The notes under the pieces: generated by a model
Told to the model about the DNA's origin: nothing
Database searches by the model: none
Seen by the model: the letters and a program-made list of their open reading frames with translations, nothing else
Origin: Streptomyces sp. SAI-127
Lineage (GTDB): Bacteria > Actinomycetota > Actinomycetes > Streptomycetales > Streptomycetaceae
Assembly (NCBI RefSeq): GCF_029894425.1
Contig: NZ_JARXYJ010000001.1
Location: forward strand, 4,526,001 to 4,590,000
Direction of reading: 5' to 3'
DNA length: 64,000 nucleotides
Shown here: piece by piece, positions 39,373-48,282 of the stretch
How the letters are laid out: the number at the start of each line of letters is the position of its first letter
Position numbering within the stretch: the first letter of the stretch is position 1
Position numbers and translations under genes: made by a program

Positions 39373-41099
39373 AGCACCCCCGCGAGATCCCGGGCCGCGA
39401 TGTACCCGAAGGTCATCGCGGGACCGATCGTCGAGCCCGCGCCCGCGTAGCTGTGGCCCATGACGGCCGCGCTGGCGTTCCCGGCGGCGTACAGGCCGGG
39501 GACGACGGAGCCGTCGGGCCGCAGGACGCGCGCGCGGGCGTCGGTCACCAGGCCGCCCTTGGTGCCCAGGTCTCCCGGGACGAGCCGGAAGGCGTAGTAC
39601 GGGGGCAGCCAGAGCGGGGCCAGGCAGGAGTTCGGGAGGACCGACGGGTCCGTGTAGTAGTGGTCGTAGGCGCTGTCGCCGCGTCTGAAGTCCGTGTCGT
39701 CGCCCTTCAGGGCAAGGGAGTTGAAGCGGTCCACGGTGGCGCGGAGGGCCGCGGCGGGGACGCCGATGGAGGCGGCCAGGGCGTCGAACGTCCAGGCCTT
39801 GTGGGCGGCGCCGGAGCCGTACCAGTCGTCGGGGAGGACGAAGGTCGGGGCGACGTCCTTGAAGAGGTACCGGTTGCGGTAGTTCTGGTCGACGACCAGC
39901 CAGGACGGGATGTCGGGGTCGGTCGGGTTGCGCTCGTACATGGTGTGGACGACGTCGCCGTACGGGGCGGCCTCGTTGACGTACCGCCGACCGGCCGCGT
40001 TGACGATGAGGCCGCCGGGGAGGGTGCGTTCGGCGAGGCAGAAGTACGGCTCGTCGGGGAGCGGGATGACCGGCCCCCACCAGGCGTCGTCCATCAGCGC
40101 GACGTCGGCACCGAGCCGCTGTCCCGCCCGGATGCCGTCCCCGGTGTTCTCCTTCGCGCCGACGGTCCACTCGGTACCGATGGGCTGCCGCTGGTACTGC
40201 GCCCGCATCGCCGCGTTGTGCTCGAAGCCGCCGGAGCCGACGATCACGCCCCGGCGGGCACGGTAGAGGCCACCTGGGGTCACCGCTCCGGCGACGGTGC
40301 CCTTCTCGACGTGGAGCTCGGTGAGGGGGGTGTTGAGCCGGACGGCGACTCCGGCGTCCTGGAGTCCCTTTCGCAGCCCCGCCGCCAGCGACTGTCCCAT
40401 GGTGAGCGGCGTCTGCCCGAGTACGGCCGCCTTCGTGCCGCGCGCCAGGCACTCGGCGGCGACGGCGGCGCCCTTGACGCTGACGGCGGACAGGGCGAGC
40501 CACTTGTAGTCGGCGCTGAACACGACCAGTCCGGCGGGGACTTCGAGGTACGGCGGGTTCAGGCGGGCGAGTTCGGCCCCGAGGAGTTTGCCGTCGAGCT
40601 GGTCGGGCTCGATGGAGCGGCCGTTCGGCAGACCGCCCGGAAGCTCCGGGTAGTAGTCGCTGTACCCCTCCATCCAGCGGAAGCGGAGCGGGCTGTTGGC
40701 CGTGACGAAGGAGATCATGGCGGGTCCGTGCGCGAGGAAGGCCCGTTGGCGGCTGAGGGGAACGTCCGGGCCGACGACGGCGGCGAGGTAGGCGGCCGCC
40801 TTGGCCGGGGTGTCCGGGACGCCCGCGGCGAGGATGACGGGGTTGTTGGGGATCCAGATCCCGGCCCCCGAACGGGCGGCGGATCCGCCGAAGGTGGGCG
40901 CCTTCTCGAGAACCACGGTGCTGAGGCCCTGCTTGGCGGCGGCGAGCGCGGCGGTCATGCCGGCGGCGCCGGAGCCGATGACGACGACGTCGTACGTCCC
41001 GATCGTCGGCAAGTCGGCGGCGCTCGCACCCTGTTGCACCCCGGCGGCGACGGCCGCCCCGGCACCGGCGGCCAGCAGGTGTCTTCGGGTCACACTCAT
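39369..41099 (-). CDS. Tat-exported FAD-dependent oxidoreductase (fumarate reductase / 3-ketosteroid dehydrogenase-like)
   Basis: A 576-residue flavoprotein. The N terminus SVTRRHLLAAGAGAAVAAG is a twin-arginine signal ending near ASAA. FAD motif VVVIGSGAAGMTAALAAA (about 38-55) and GSAARSGAGIWIPNNP follow; the C-terminal GGLVTDARARVL, GLYAAGNASAAVMGHSYAGAGSTIG is typical of the FrdA/KstD superfamily. The active-site region with LNPPYLEVPAG resembles ketosteroid dehydrogenases more than fumarate reductases, but substrate assignment is uncertain. ATG with GGGGGGA upstream. Confidence 0.85.
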   Translation of the reverse strand: MSVTRRHLLAAGAGAAVAAGVQQGASAADLPTIGTYDVVVIGSGAAGMTAALAAAKQGLSTVVLEKAPTFGGSAARSGAGIWIPNNPVILAAGVPDTPAKAAAYLAAVVGPDVPLSRQRAFLAHGPAMISFVTANSPLRFRWMEGYSDYYPELPGGLPNGRSIEPDQLDGKLLGAELARLNPPYLEVPAGLVVFSADYKWLALSAVSVKGAAVAAECLARGTKAAVLGQTPLTMGQSLAAGLRKGLQDAGVAVRLNTPLTELHVEKGTVAGAVTPGGLYRARRGVIVGSGGFEHNAAMRAQYQRQPIGTEWTVGAKENTGDGIRAGQRLGADVALMDDAWWGPVIPLPDEPYFCLAERTLPGGLIVNAAGRRYVNEAAPYGDVVHTMYERNPTDPDIPSWLVVDQNYRNRYLFKDVAPTFVLPDDWYGSGAAHKAWTFDALAASIGVPAAALRATVDRFNSLALKGDDTDFRRGDSAYDHYYTDPSVLPNSCLAPLWLPPYYAFRLVPGDLGTKGGLVTDARARVLRPDGSVVPGLYAAGNASAAVMGHSYAGAGSTIGPAMTFGYIAARDLAGVL

Positions 41100-41165
41100 G
41101 GTCGGGTCCCCCCTGCGGTTGGTATGGACGAAGGGTCCGGAACGTCGCGCGGGGCTCTTGAGAAG

Positions 41166-41699
41166 TCAAGGGGCGTGCAGGACGGAAAGGGTGTCCCGCC
41201 AGGCGAGTTGGCTCAGGAGCGGCCTGAACCGGGTCAGCAGGGCGAGGAGTTCGGGGCCCCAGCGCTCGCGGAAGAGTGGGTCCCGGCGGGCGAGGTCGAG
41301 TTCGTTGGCGGCGGTGAGCTCGGCGAAGTCCCTGCGCAGGAGGGGGTCGGGGGCGTAGGTCCGCCCGGTGAACCGGTCCCGGAAGCGGGGTTCCAGGAGG
41401 TGGGGGTAGGTCGCCCCGCGGTCGCAGCTCGCGTAGAAGTGCACGATCGCCTCCGCCTCCGGGCCGATCACGGAGGCGAGTTCGGTACGCCCGTCGAGCG
41501 GGAGCAGGCCGGTGGGGAAGCCGTCGGTGCCGTAGAAGGCGTGGCAGAGGCCGGCCACCTGGAGGGCGGGGCGGGCCTCCCAGAGGGCGAGTTGGATGCG
41601 GACGCGTTCGAGGTGGGCGAGGAGGGTGCCGCCGGGGTGGGGCGTGCGGTCGGCACCGAGCCGCCGTAAGAGGGCTCTGGCTTCGTCTGTGGTGGACAC
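41166..41699 (-). CDS. Conserved hypothetical protein, HD-like helical
   Basis: A 177-residue soluble protein. His-containing helices (LLAHLERVRIQL, AGLCHAFYGTDGF, EAIVHFYASCDR) suggest a DUF6817/HD-like fold, but a complete HD metal site is not seen. GTG start with AGGAG upstream. It is divergent from the LysR gene (156-base gap), which may control it. Confidence 0.65.
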   Translation of the reverse strand: MSTTDEARALLRRLGADRTPHPGGTLLAHLERVRIQLALWEARPALQVAGLCHAFYGTDGFPTGLLPLDGRTELASVIGPEAEAIVHFYASCDRGATYPHLLEPRFRDRFTGRTYAPDPLLRRDFAELTAANELDLARRDPLFRERWGPELLALLTRFRPLLSQLAWRDTLSVLHAP

Positions 41700-41834
41700 C
41701 GGACTCCTCGGCAGTGGGCGTGGGTTGGGTCGGCACCCGCTCCTCCCGGGTTGGGAGCGGGTTGCCGCCCGGGCCCTGAGGAGATCGTCGTACGGGCGCT
41801 CGCCCCAGTCAATCCTAAGAATTTGTCATCTGAC

Positions 41835-41850
41835 CCAAGTGCTAGCTTGG
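41835..41850. promoter_or_regulatory. Inverted repeat in front of the LysR gene
   Basis: CCAAG-TGCTAG-CTTGG is a 5-6-5 inverted repeat five bases before the LysR start. LysR proteins usually bind such repeats and control themselves and a divergent gene. Confidence 0.45.
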
Positions 41851-41855
41851 GGGTC

Positions 41856-42782
41856 ATGACCCTCGACGACCTGCGTGTCTTCGTGGCCGTGTGCCGCGCC
41901 GGAAGCCTCAGTGCGGTGGCCCGTGAGCTGGACTGCACGCAGTCCGCGGTGAGCCAGCATGTGAAGCGGCTGGAGCGGGAGACGGGGGTCAGCCTGCTGG
42001 AGCGGCAGCCTCGAGGAGTCGTACCGACGCAGGCCGGTCGGGTGCTGGAGGCGGCCGCGGCGGAGGGCATCGCGGGTCTGGATCTCGCCCTGCGCCGCCT
42101 GCGCGAGCTGGTCGACGGGGAGAGCGGGTCGGTCCGGGTGGCGACGGGCGCGACGACCGTACGGCACTTCATGTCGGACGCGGTGGTGTCCTTCCGGCAG
42201 CAACACCCGGACGTCAGCCTGGAGTTCAGGACCGAGAGCTCCAGCCGGGCCTGCTTCGACGCGCTGGCCGACAGCAGTCTCGACCTGGCGTGGATCACGC
42301 TGGGCGCGCCGGTGCGGGGCATCGAGCAGCGGCCGGTGAGGGAACTGCCGTGGGTTCTGGCGGTACGGGCCGACGACCCGCTCGCGAGACGCCCCTACGT
42401 CGACGCCGCCGACCTGTCCGGCCTACGGCTCATTCGCCTGCCCCCGAACTCCACCTCCGCCGCCCATCTGGACGCGGCGTGCGCGGAGTTGGGGGTCAGG
42501 TTCGCCTTCGACACGAGCGTGGCCGACTGGGACACGGCGCTGATGCTGGCCGAGCTGGGGCTGGGGCGGGCGGTGGTGCCGGCGTTGCCGGGCCTCGACG
42601 TACCGGGCCGGGGGAACGTGCGGCTGGTTCCCGTGCCCGCCCTGCGCCCCCTCTCCGTCGGCTGGGCGGTACGCCGCTGGGACGCGCTGTCGCCGTCGGC
42701 GCGGGCGTTCGCGGACACCGTGACGGACACATGTCGCAACGAACTGCCGGTCAGTCCGGCCAGCAGACCCTTCCCTCGGTGA
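41856..42782 (+). CDS. LysR family transcriptional regulator
   Basis: A 308-residue regulator. N-terminal winged helix: LDDLRVFVAVCRAGSLSAVARELDCTQSAVSQHVKRLERE. The rest is a type-2 periplasmic-binding-like effector domain (SGSVRVATGATTVRHFM, FDALADSSLDLAWITLG). The effector is unknown. The preferred ATG is directly downstream of the inverted repeat. Convergent with the SMI1 gene, overlapping by 32 bases. Confidence 0.92.
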   Translation: MTLDDLRVFVAVCRAGSLSAVARELDCTQSAVSQHVKRLERETGVSLLERQPRGVVPTQAGRVLEAAAAEGIAGLDLALRRLRELVDGESGSVRVATGATTVRHFMSDAVVSFRQQHPDVSLEFRTESSSRACFDALADSSLDLAWITLGAPVRGIEQRPVRELPWVLAVRADDPLARRPYVDAADLSGLRLIRLPPNSTSAAHLDAACAELGVRFAFDTSVADWDTALMLAELGLGRAVVPALPGLDVPGRGNVRLVPVPALRPLSVGWAVRRWDALSPSARAFADTVTDTCRNELPVSPASRPFPR

Positions 42783-43335
42783 CGGAGGGCGCCCCGCCGG
42801 ACTCCAGCAGGTCGGCCAAGGGCTGGAGGAACGCACCGAGGGACGGCAGGTAGGGACTCGGGTAGTCGCCCTCGCTGAAGCTCAGGAGGGAGGAGGAGCC
42901 AGGAGGGTTCTGCGTGTCCAGAAGGATTCCGTACGGCCCGTCACTCGTCTCCATGATCGGGATCCACGGCGTCTTCCAGTAGTCGCCGTCCCCGATGTCC
43001 CCGGCGATGTGCAGATACTCCGCGTGCCGGCCGGCGATTTCCTTGCAGCCGAGGAACCTCATACCGTCCGGGAAGATGATCGAGTCACGGTGCGGGAGGC
43101 GGGCGATCCCCCCGCCGGGTATGGGTTTCTCGGAATCCTTCGCCGTACTGCCGTTGTTCATGCGGAGCCAGACCTCGAGAACGTCCGGAATCTCAAAGCC
43201 CAGACTCTCGTTCAGGCGCGCGATCTCCTCATCCGAAGCCCCCGGACGAAGCGCCTCCGCACTGGCCGGAGCGTGCCTGTGGAGCCACCCGACGATGCGC
43301 TCCCACGCAGCGCCAACCTCGTCGGCCTGTGGCAT
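42751..43335 (-). CDS. SMI1/KNR4 (SUKH) family protein
   Basis: A 194-residue protein with the SUKH core: GASDEEIARLNESLGFEIPDVLEVWLRMNNG, then FPDGMRFLGCKEI and YLPSLGAFLQPLADLLES. SUKH proteins often act as immunity proteins in toxin systems, but they also occur as orphans in Streptomyces; no toxin gene is adjacent. The start at 43335 is preferred to 43371 on ribosome-site grounds (GGAAAGG). Confidence 0.85.
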   Translation of the reverse strand: MPQADEVGAAWERIVGWLHRHAPASAEALRPGASDEEIARLNESLGFEIPDVLEVWLRMNNGSTAKDSEKPIPGGGIARLPHRDSIIFPDGMRFLGCKEIAGRHAEYLHIAGDIGDGDYWKTPWIPIMETSDGPYGILLDTQNPPGSSSLLSFSEGDYPSPYLPSLGAFLQPLADLLESGGAPSVTEGRVCWPD

Positions 43336-43372
43336 GGCGGCACACCCTTTCCGTTCCCTGTCTCGCCCCACA

Positions 43373-43792
43373 TCATCGCCCGAGCCCGATCTCGGCCCAC
43401 ACCGTTTTGCCGACGTCCCGCTCCGTGACGCCCCAGGTGTCGGCGAGGAGGGTGACGAGGATCAGGCCCCGGCCGTGTTCGCCGTCCTTGTCGTCGACGT
43501 ATCGGAGCCGGCGGTCGCCTCGCGCGTCGCTCACCTCGATACGCAGCGTGTTCCCCGGGAGCCGGAGGAGACGCAGCTCGAAGTCCCTCCCGGGTACGCG
43601 GCCATGGGTCACCGCGTTGGCGGCGAGCTCGGCGACGAGGTGCTGCGCGGTGTCGTTGACGTCGGTGTCGTGGGGGTGCCCCCATTCGGCGAGCTGGGCG
43701 CCGGTGAGTCTGCGGGCCAGGCGAGCGCCTCGCGGAGTGGCGCTCAGACGCTGGGTCAGTTCGTCGGTGGGGGTGGAGATTTCGGCGTTCAC
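43373..43792 (-). CDS. ATP-binding regulatory protein (HATPase_c, RsbW-like)
   Basis: A 139-residue GHKL ATPase domain: N box VAELAANAVTHG, G1 box EVSDARGD, and G2 box GEHGRGLILVTLLAD. Such small proteins pair with XRE-DUF5753 and DUF397 genes throughout Streptomyces, as here, and are thought to work as anti-sigma-like switches. GTG start. Confidence 0.9.
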   Translation of the reverse strand: MNAEISTPTDELTQRLSATPRGARLARRLTGAQLAEWGHPHDTDVNDTAQHLVAELAANAVTHGRVPGRDFELRLLRLPGNTLRIEVSDARGDRRLRYVDDKDGEHGRGLILVTLLADTWGVTERDVGKTVWAEIGLGR

Positions 43793-43909
43793 GTCACTGA
43801 GCGTGCTGGGTTCTCTCTACGCTGACCAGGTGCGACTCGGCGACGCTGAGTAGCTGTACGAGTGCGGTCGGTTCGGTGTACGGGTTGTCGCGTGGGAGGG
43901 GTGAGGCGC

Positions 43910-44764
43910 GTGGGTGAGCGGAGGGCGGAGACGCCTGCGGAGGCCGACGGTACGGCGGGGTTGTTCGTCGCGCTGGGCAAGATGGTGAAGCTTTTGCGGG
44001 AGCGGAAGGGGCTCACGCAGAAGGAGTTCGGGGAGCTCGTGGGATACGGCCCGGACGCGGTCTCCTCCATGGAGAGGGGGGTGCGGACACTTCGGCCGGA
44101 GGTCCTGATCAAGGCGGACGAACTGCTGGACGCCGGGGGCCTGTTGAAGGAGGTCCTCCCGGAGGTCGAGGAGGCGATGGCAAAGACTCGGACGCGGCAT
44201 CCGGAGTGGTACCGGAGTTATGCCGGGTTGGAGGCGGAGGCGGTCGAGCTGCACTTCTACGCCAACCATGGGGTGCCGGGCCTGTTGCAGACCGAGGACT
44301 ACGCGCGGGCCGTGTTCGCCAGACGACGTCCGCTCCTCGACGAGGAGACGATCGAGAAGCGTGTCGCGGACCGGCTCTCCCGCCAACAGGTCTTCGAGCG
44401 TTGGCCGTCGCCGATGGTGAGCTACGTCCTCGAAGAGATCGTGCTGGACCGGCCGATCGGCGGGAGCCGCGTACATCCGGACCAGCTTCGACACCTGCTG
44501 CGCGTCGGACGTATGCGGAACATCGAGATTCAGGTCATGCCGTCCGGGCTGGAGGAACACCCCAACATGGACGGCGCGTTCAACCTGCTGACGCCCAAGG
44601 GACATGGGCAGGTGGCGTACACAGAGGTACAGGGGTACCCCCGATTGATCACCGACTCGGAAGAGGTCAGGAAGATCGCTGACCGCTATGGGATCATGCG
44701 AGCGATGGCGCTCTCCCCCTCGGAGTCCCGGAAGTTGATCGAGCAGAAGCTGGAGGAGCTATGA
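43910..44764 (+). CDS. XRE family regulator with DUF5753 domain
   Basis: A 284-residue protein: helix-turn-helix LLRERKGLTQKEFGELVGYGPDAVSSMERG in residues ~25-65 and the DUF5753 domain after it (VPGLLQTEDYARAVF, RLSRQQVFERWPSPMVSYVLEE, ITDSEEVRKIADRYGIMRAMALSPSES). The GTG at 43910 lies after GGGAGGGG at good spacing; the frame extends to 43862. Its stop overlaps the DUF397 start (ATGA). Confidence 0.9.
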   Translation: MGERRAETPAEADGTAGLFVALGKMVKLLRERKGLTQKEFGELVGYGPDAVSSMERGVRTLRPEVLIKADELLDAGGLLKEVLPEVEEAMAKTRTRHPEWYRSYAGLEAEAVELHFYANHGVPGLLQTEDYARAVFARRRPLLDEETIEKRVADRLSRQQVFERWPSPMVSYVLEEIVLDRPIGGSRVHPDQLRHLLRVGRMRNIEIQVMPSGLEEHPNMDGAFNLLTPKGHGQVAYTEVQGYPRLITDSEEVRKIADRYGIMRAMALSPSESRKLIEQKLEEL

Positions 44765-44940
44765 CCGTCGAGCAGCTCAACTGGTTCAAGTCCAGCTACA
44801 GCGGTGGCGAGGGCGGCGAATGCCTCGAAGTCGCCGTCACCCCCCACACCATCCACCTCCGCGACTCCAAGCACCCCGCCCCCACCCTCCAGGTCACCCC
44901 GTCCGCCTGGTCCGCCTTTCTCGTCGGCGCCCGGAAGTGA
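44761..44940 (+). CDS. DUF397 small protein
   Basis: A 59-residue protein typical of the family: LNWFKSSYSGGEGGECLEVA, then VTPHTIHLRDSKHP and AWSAFLVGARK. It is translationally coupled to the XRE-DUF5753 gene, the standard Streptomyces pair (as in the bldB/abaA-type loci). It presumably binds the regulator. Confidence 0.93.
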   Translation: MTVEQLNWFKSSYSGGEGGECLEVAVTPHTIHLRDSKHPAPTLQVTPSAWSAFLVGARK

Positions 44941-45059
44941 CCGCAAGCGGCACCTACTGACCGATCTGAGCGATATCGCGTTGTTCTGACAGCAGTTGGG
45001 GCCCCGCGATGACACCCTGGGTCCGCTCCTCCATGGCGGAGGCGCGGGGAGGGTGTTCG

Positions 45060-45449
45060 ATGAGGGGTGCGGTGTGGTCCGCGGTGGTGCTCGCGGGCGC
45101 CGGTTCGGCCGGGCTGGTGACGCTCGCCGCGGTCGGCGATCTGGACACCGCCGGACAGGCGGCGAGCATCGTCGGCGCGGTGGTCGGGCTGGCCGGTGCG
45201 GTGCTCTCGGTGCTTGCCCTGAACGGCGGCTCGGGGCGGGGCGTACGGGCCGAGCGGGGCGGGATCGCGGCGGGCGGGGACATCACCGGCAACGCCATCG
45301 GCGCCCGGTCCCAGGTGTCCGGTCCCCGTACTCCCGCGCGCGGGACGACCGCCCGGCACGGCACGGACGAGGTGCACGCCGGCCCCGGCGGGGTGGCCGC
45401 CGGCGGGGACGTCACGGACAACGCCTTCGGCGACGGCAGCCGCCGATGA
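45060..45449 (+). CDS. Small membrane protein with AAGGD motifs
   Basis: A 129-residue protein with no recognised family. Residues ~2-50 form two membrane helices (WSAVVLAGAGSAGLVTLAAV and AASIVGAVVGLAGAVLSVLAL). The soluble part carries two copies of a short motif: GGIAAGGDITGNAIGARSQV and GGVAAGGDVTDNAFG. The ATG at 45060 follows GGGGAGGG; an upstream start at 45009 is less likely. It overlaps the next gene by four bases, and both share the motif style, so they probably act together. Confidence 0.7.
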   Translation: MRGAVWSAVVLAGAGSAGLVTLAAVGDLDTAGQAASIVGAVVGLAGAVLSVLALNGGSGRGVRAERGGIAAGGDITGNAIGARSQVSGPRTPARGTTARHGTDEVHAGPGGVAAGGDVTDNAFGDGSRR

Positions 45450-46543
45450 CCTCCCGGCGCTGGTCGCGCCGCGTACGGGCGGACCGCAAGAGCGTCGCGG
45501 CCGACGGCAACATCCAGGACTCCAGGATCTCCTCGGACAGCCACGTCACGCACATCCAGGCGGTGCACATCCACCCCGCGTCCGGCGCGACGGTGGAGGG
45601 GCCGTCGCTGCCGGACATCGCGGTGATCCTCGCCGACCTCGGAGACCGCACCGCCGAACTGGCCGCCGAACAGATCGCGCAGGCCAAGCGGCTGGCCGCA
45701 CTCGAACACCGGCAGACCACCGGCCCCACCACCGCCCTGGCCGACCTCCGGCAGCACAACGCCGAACTCACCAGCCGGCTCGAGACCCAGGCCGAACGGC
45801 TCCGCGCTGTCGAAGACAGACTCGAAGACAGACAAGCCCTCTCCTCCGCCACGGCCCTCACGGACCTCCAGCACCGGAACGCCGAACTCACCGCCCAGTT
45901 CGCCACCCAGGCCGACCAGCTCACCGCACTCGAACGTCAGCGTGACGCCGCCTACGCCTCCGCCGCCGCCTCCGAGGCCGAGCACCGCGACGAACGCCTG
46001 CGCCGCGAAGCCGCCGAAGCCGAACGCCTGCGCGCCGACCAGGAGTCGGCCGCCGCTCGGGCCCGCGCCGACCAGTACGCCGCCGAACGCGACGAGGCCC
46101 ACCGCCGGCTCGCCGCACAGCCACCGCGGGAGGAGGGTGAGCCGGTCGCCGCGCTGTCCCGTACCCAGCAGTCCCCGGCCGCCGCCGGACATCAGGGTGG
46201 GTACGCCCCGGGCCGGGTGCTCAAGCGCCGCCACACCGTTCGCCCCTCCCATCGCGGGCTGCAGCGTACGCATTTCACCTACAAGAAGGTCGGCGGCATG
46301 AAGCTGATCGTCGCGATGAAAACCTGCTCGTCGCGCTGGTGCCCCCGCTGTTTCCGGGAACGGCACGGAAAGACGCTCGCGGCCGTCATCGGGCCGGTCG
46401 GACTCCTGGCCTCCCTGGCGGCCGCGATCGGCCTGTTCCGCGTCGGCGCCCCCTGGTGGATCGGCCTCCCGGTCGTCCTCGGCCTCTTCTGCGCGACCCC
46501 GCTCCTGGTCGACTGGGCCGAGCAGAGCACTCCGAAGCTCTGA
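45446..46543 (+). CDS. Coiled-coil membrane protein paired with the AAGGD protein
   Basis: A 365-residue protein, no family recognised. Near the N terminus is a variant of the partner's motif (KSVAADGNIQDSRISSDSHV). Residues ~55-240 form a long Ala/Glu/Arg coiled coil with two internal copies of LADLRQHNAELTSRLETQAE / LTDLQHRNAELTAQFATQAD. A short basic region with CSSRWCPRCFRERH (three closely set Cys) precedes two C-terminal membrane helices. A membrane-anchored scaffold or sensor is possible. It starts with ATGA overlap. Confidence 0.7.
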   Translation: MTSRRWSRRVRADRKSVAADGNIQDSRISSDSHVTHIQAVHIHPASGATVEGPSLPDIAVILADLGDRTAELAAEQIAQAKRLAALEHRQTTGPTTALADLRQHNAELTSRLETQAERLRAVEDRLEDRQALSSATALTDLQHRNAELTAQFATQADQLTALERQRDAAYASAAASEAEHRDERLRREAAEAERLRADQESAAARARADQYAAERDEAHRRLAAQPPREEGEPVAALSRTQQSPAAAGHQGGYAPGRVLKRRHTVRPSHRGLQRTHFTYKKVGGMKLIVAMKTCSSRWCPRCFRERHGKTLAAVIGPVGLLASLAAAIGLFRVGAPWWIGLPVVLGLFCATPLLVDWAEQSTPKL

Positions 46544-46645
46544 CACTCTCGCTGCGCGCGGAAGGTCAAGGCCTTCCCATTCCTCGCCCATACCTCCCCC
46601 AAAGCCCCTGGCGGGGCGGGCGGACCTGTGTGTTCACTGCGCCGC

Positions 46646-48238
46646 ATGAGACCTCCCACCCCATTGCGGCGGACCGCCGTGCTCCTCACCGCGGTCCTCG
46701 CCTCCCTGGGCCTGGCCGCGGGCACGGCGTCCGCCACCACGGTCCCCGTCGAGTTCGGCACCGACTACCACGACCCCGTCACCGCCGCCCCGCCGATCAG
46801 CACCCCCCACACCAAGGCGTGTTCGGTCACGGTCGCGCAGGCGCAGTTCAAGGACTTCACGCCGTACACGGGGACGTACACCCCGCCGACCGGCTGCGGG
46901 GCCCCGGGGCAGTGGTCGAAGGTCGTGCTGCGGATGGACGGCAACGTGAAGGGGCGGCAGTACGACCGGCTGGGATACCTCGACATCGGCGGGGTGCAGG
47001 TGTTCCGGACGTCCACCCCGGAGCCGTCGCAGGACGGGATCGACTGGTCCGTCGAGAAGGACGTCACCGAGTACGCGAAGACGCTGAGCAGCGCGCAGTC
47101 CGTCGACATGCTCATCGGCAACGTTGTCAACGACACCTACACGGGCGTGCTGGACGTCAAGGTGACGCTCACCTTCTACGCCCCCGGGCCCGGCCGCACC
47201 TCGTCCGCCCCCGACCAGGTCATCCCTCTCAGCGACCAGGACAGCGTCACCACCGGCGCCTCCCTCACCGTCCCCCGCAACTCCGAGCGCATCCTCGCCG
47301 AGGTGTACGCGACCGGGTCGGGTGGCGGCTGCGAGGAGTTCTGGTACTCGGCGACCACGCCCTCCGCGTCGTACTCCTGCCAGGGCGGGGACGACGGGCC
47401 GTACCGCGAGGTGCAGGTGAGCGTGGACGGGAAGGTCGCGGGGATCGCGTCTCCGTACCCGAACGTGTGGACCGGCGGCTGGTCGCCGTATCTGTGGTCG
47501 GTGATTCCGTCCCCGACCGCCTTCGACGTACGTCCGCTCACCTTCGACCTGACCCCGTTCGCGGGCCTCCTCAACGACGGCAAGGCGCACACCGTGGACG
47601 TCAAGGTGATCGGAGTGCCGGCCGGGCAGACCGGGTGGAGCGCGCCGACCAACGTCCTGGTGTGGCAGGACGCCCACAAGTCGGTGGTGACGGGGGCTGT
47701 GACGTCGTACAAGAAGGACGCTCCCGCAGTGGGCAACACCTTCACCGACGGCTCGTTGCGGCACCTCGTGACCTCTGGCAAGGACCATCTGAAGGTCAGC
47801 GGGTATCTGAACACCTCCCACGGCCGGGTCACCACGACCGTCGAGCGGACCCTGACCACGGCGATCGACCACCAGTGGACGCCCGACGAGAACACGGACG
47901 ACCAGACCGGCACGTGGACCGATCACCAACTCGTCACGTCCGACGGCCACTTGTCCCGCACCGACCGCACCTACACCCTCGACGGCCGCGCCACCATCGA
48001 CAGCGACAACCGGCTGCGGGTCCTGATGTCCGTGGGTGACCACGCCCGGTCGGGCGCCACCCGCATCGACGACACCTACCAGGGCGACGCCACGTTCACC
48101 CTCGGCGTGGCCCGCGAGGACCGGCACGCGGTCGCCACCACGAGCGAGCGGTACCGGCTCAGCGCCCCCGGCACCTGCTACGACCACACGCTCGCGACGG
48201 AGCAGGGGGTGCTGACAAAGGACGTACGCGACTGCTGA
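46646..48238 (+). CDS. Secreted peptide-N4-asparagine amidase A (PNGase A)-like protein
   Basis: A 530-residue exported protein: signal peptide RRTAVLLTAVLASLGLAAGTASA, then VPVEFGTDYHDPVTAAPPIS. Features of the family include a jelly-roll N-terminal half (WSKVVLRMDGNVKGRQYDRLGYLDIGG), EEFWYSATTP, DGPYREVQVSVDGKVAGIASPYPNVWTGGWSPYLW and a second beta domain. PNGase A removes N-glycans from peptides in plants and fungi; activity here is inferred. The frame is open from 46628; the ATG at 46646 gives the signal peptide form, but no clear ribosome site is seen for either. Confidence 0.75.
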   Translation: MRPPTPLRRTAVLLTAVLASLGLAAGTASATTVPVEFGTDYHDPVTAAPPISTPHTKACSVTVAQAQFKDFTPYTGTYTPPTGCGAPGQWSKVVLRMDGNVKGRQYDRLGYLDIGGVQVFRTSTPEPSQDGIDWSVEKDVTEYAKTLSSAQSVDMLIGNVVNDTYTGVLDVKVTLTFYAPGPGRTSSAPDQVIPLSDQDSVTTGASLTVPRNSERILAEVYATGSGGGCEEFWYSATTPSASYSCQGGDDGPYREVQVSVDGKVAGIASPYPNVWTGGWSPYLWSVIPSPTAFDVRPLTFDLTPFAGLLNDGKAHTVDVKVIGVPAGQTGWSAPTNVLVWQDAHKSVVTGAVTSYKKDAPAVGNTFTDGSLRHLVTSGKDHLKVSGYLNTSHGRVTTTVERTLTTAIDHQWTPDENTDDQTGTWTDHQLVTSDGHLSRTDRTYTLDGRATIDSDNRLRVLMSVGDHARSGATRIDDTYQGDATFTLGVAREDRHAVATTSERYRLSAPGTCYDHTLATEQGVLTKDVRDC

Positions 48239-48282
48239 GGACCCGGCAGCCGCGTACGTCCCTACGCCTCCCTACGACCCCC

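Noticed and set aside
42751..43335. SMI1 protein as immunity gene of a polymorphic toxin
   Set aside because: No toxin, Rhs or secretion gene is adjacent; orphans of this family are common.
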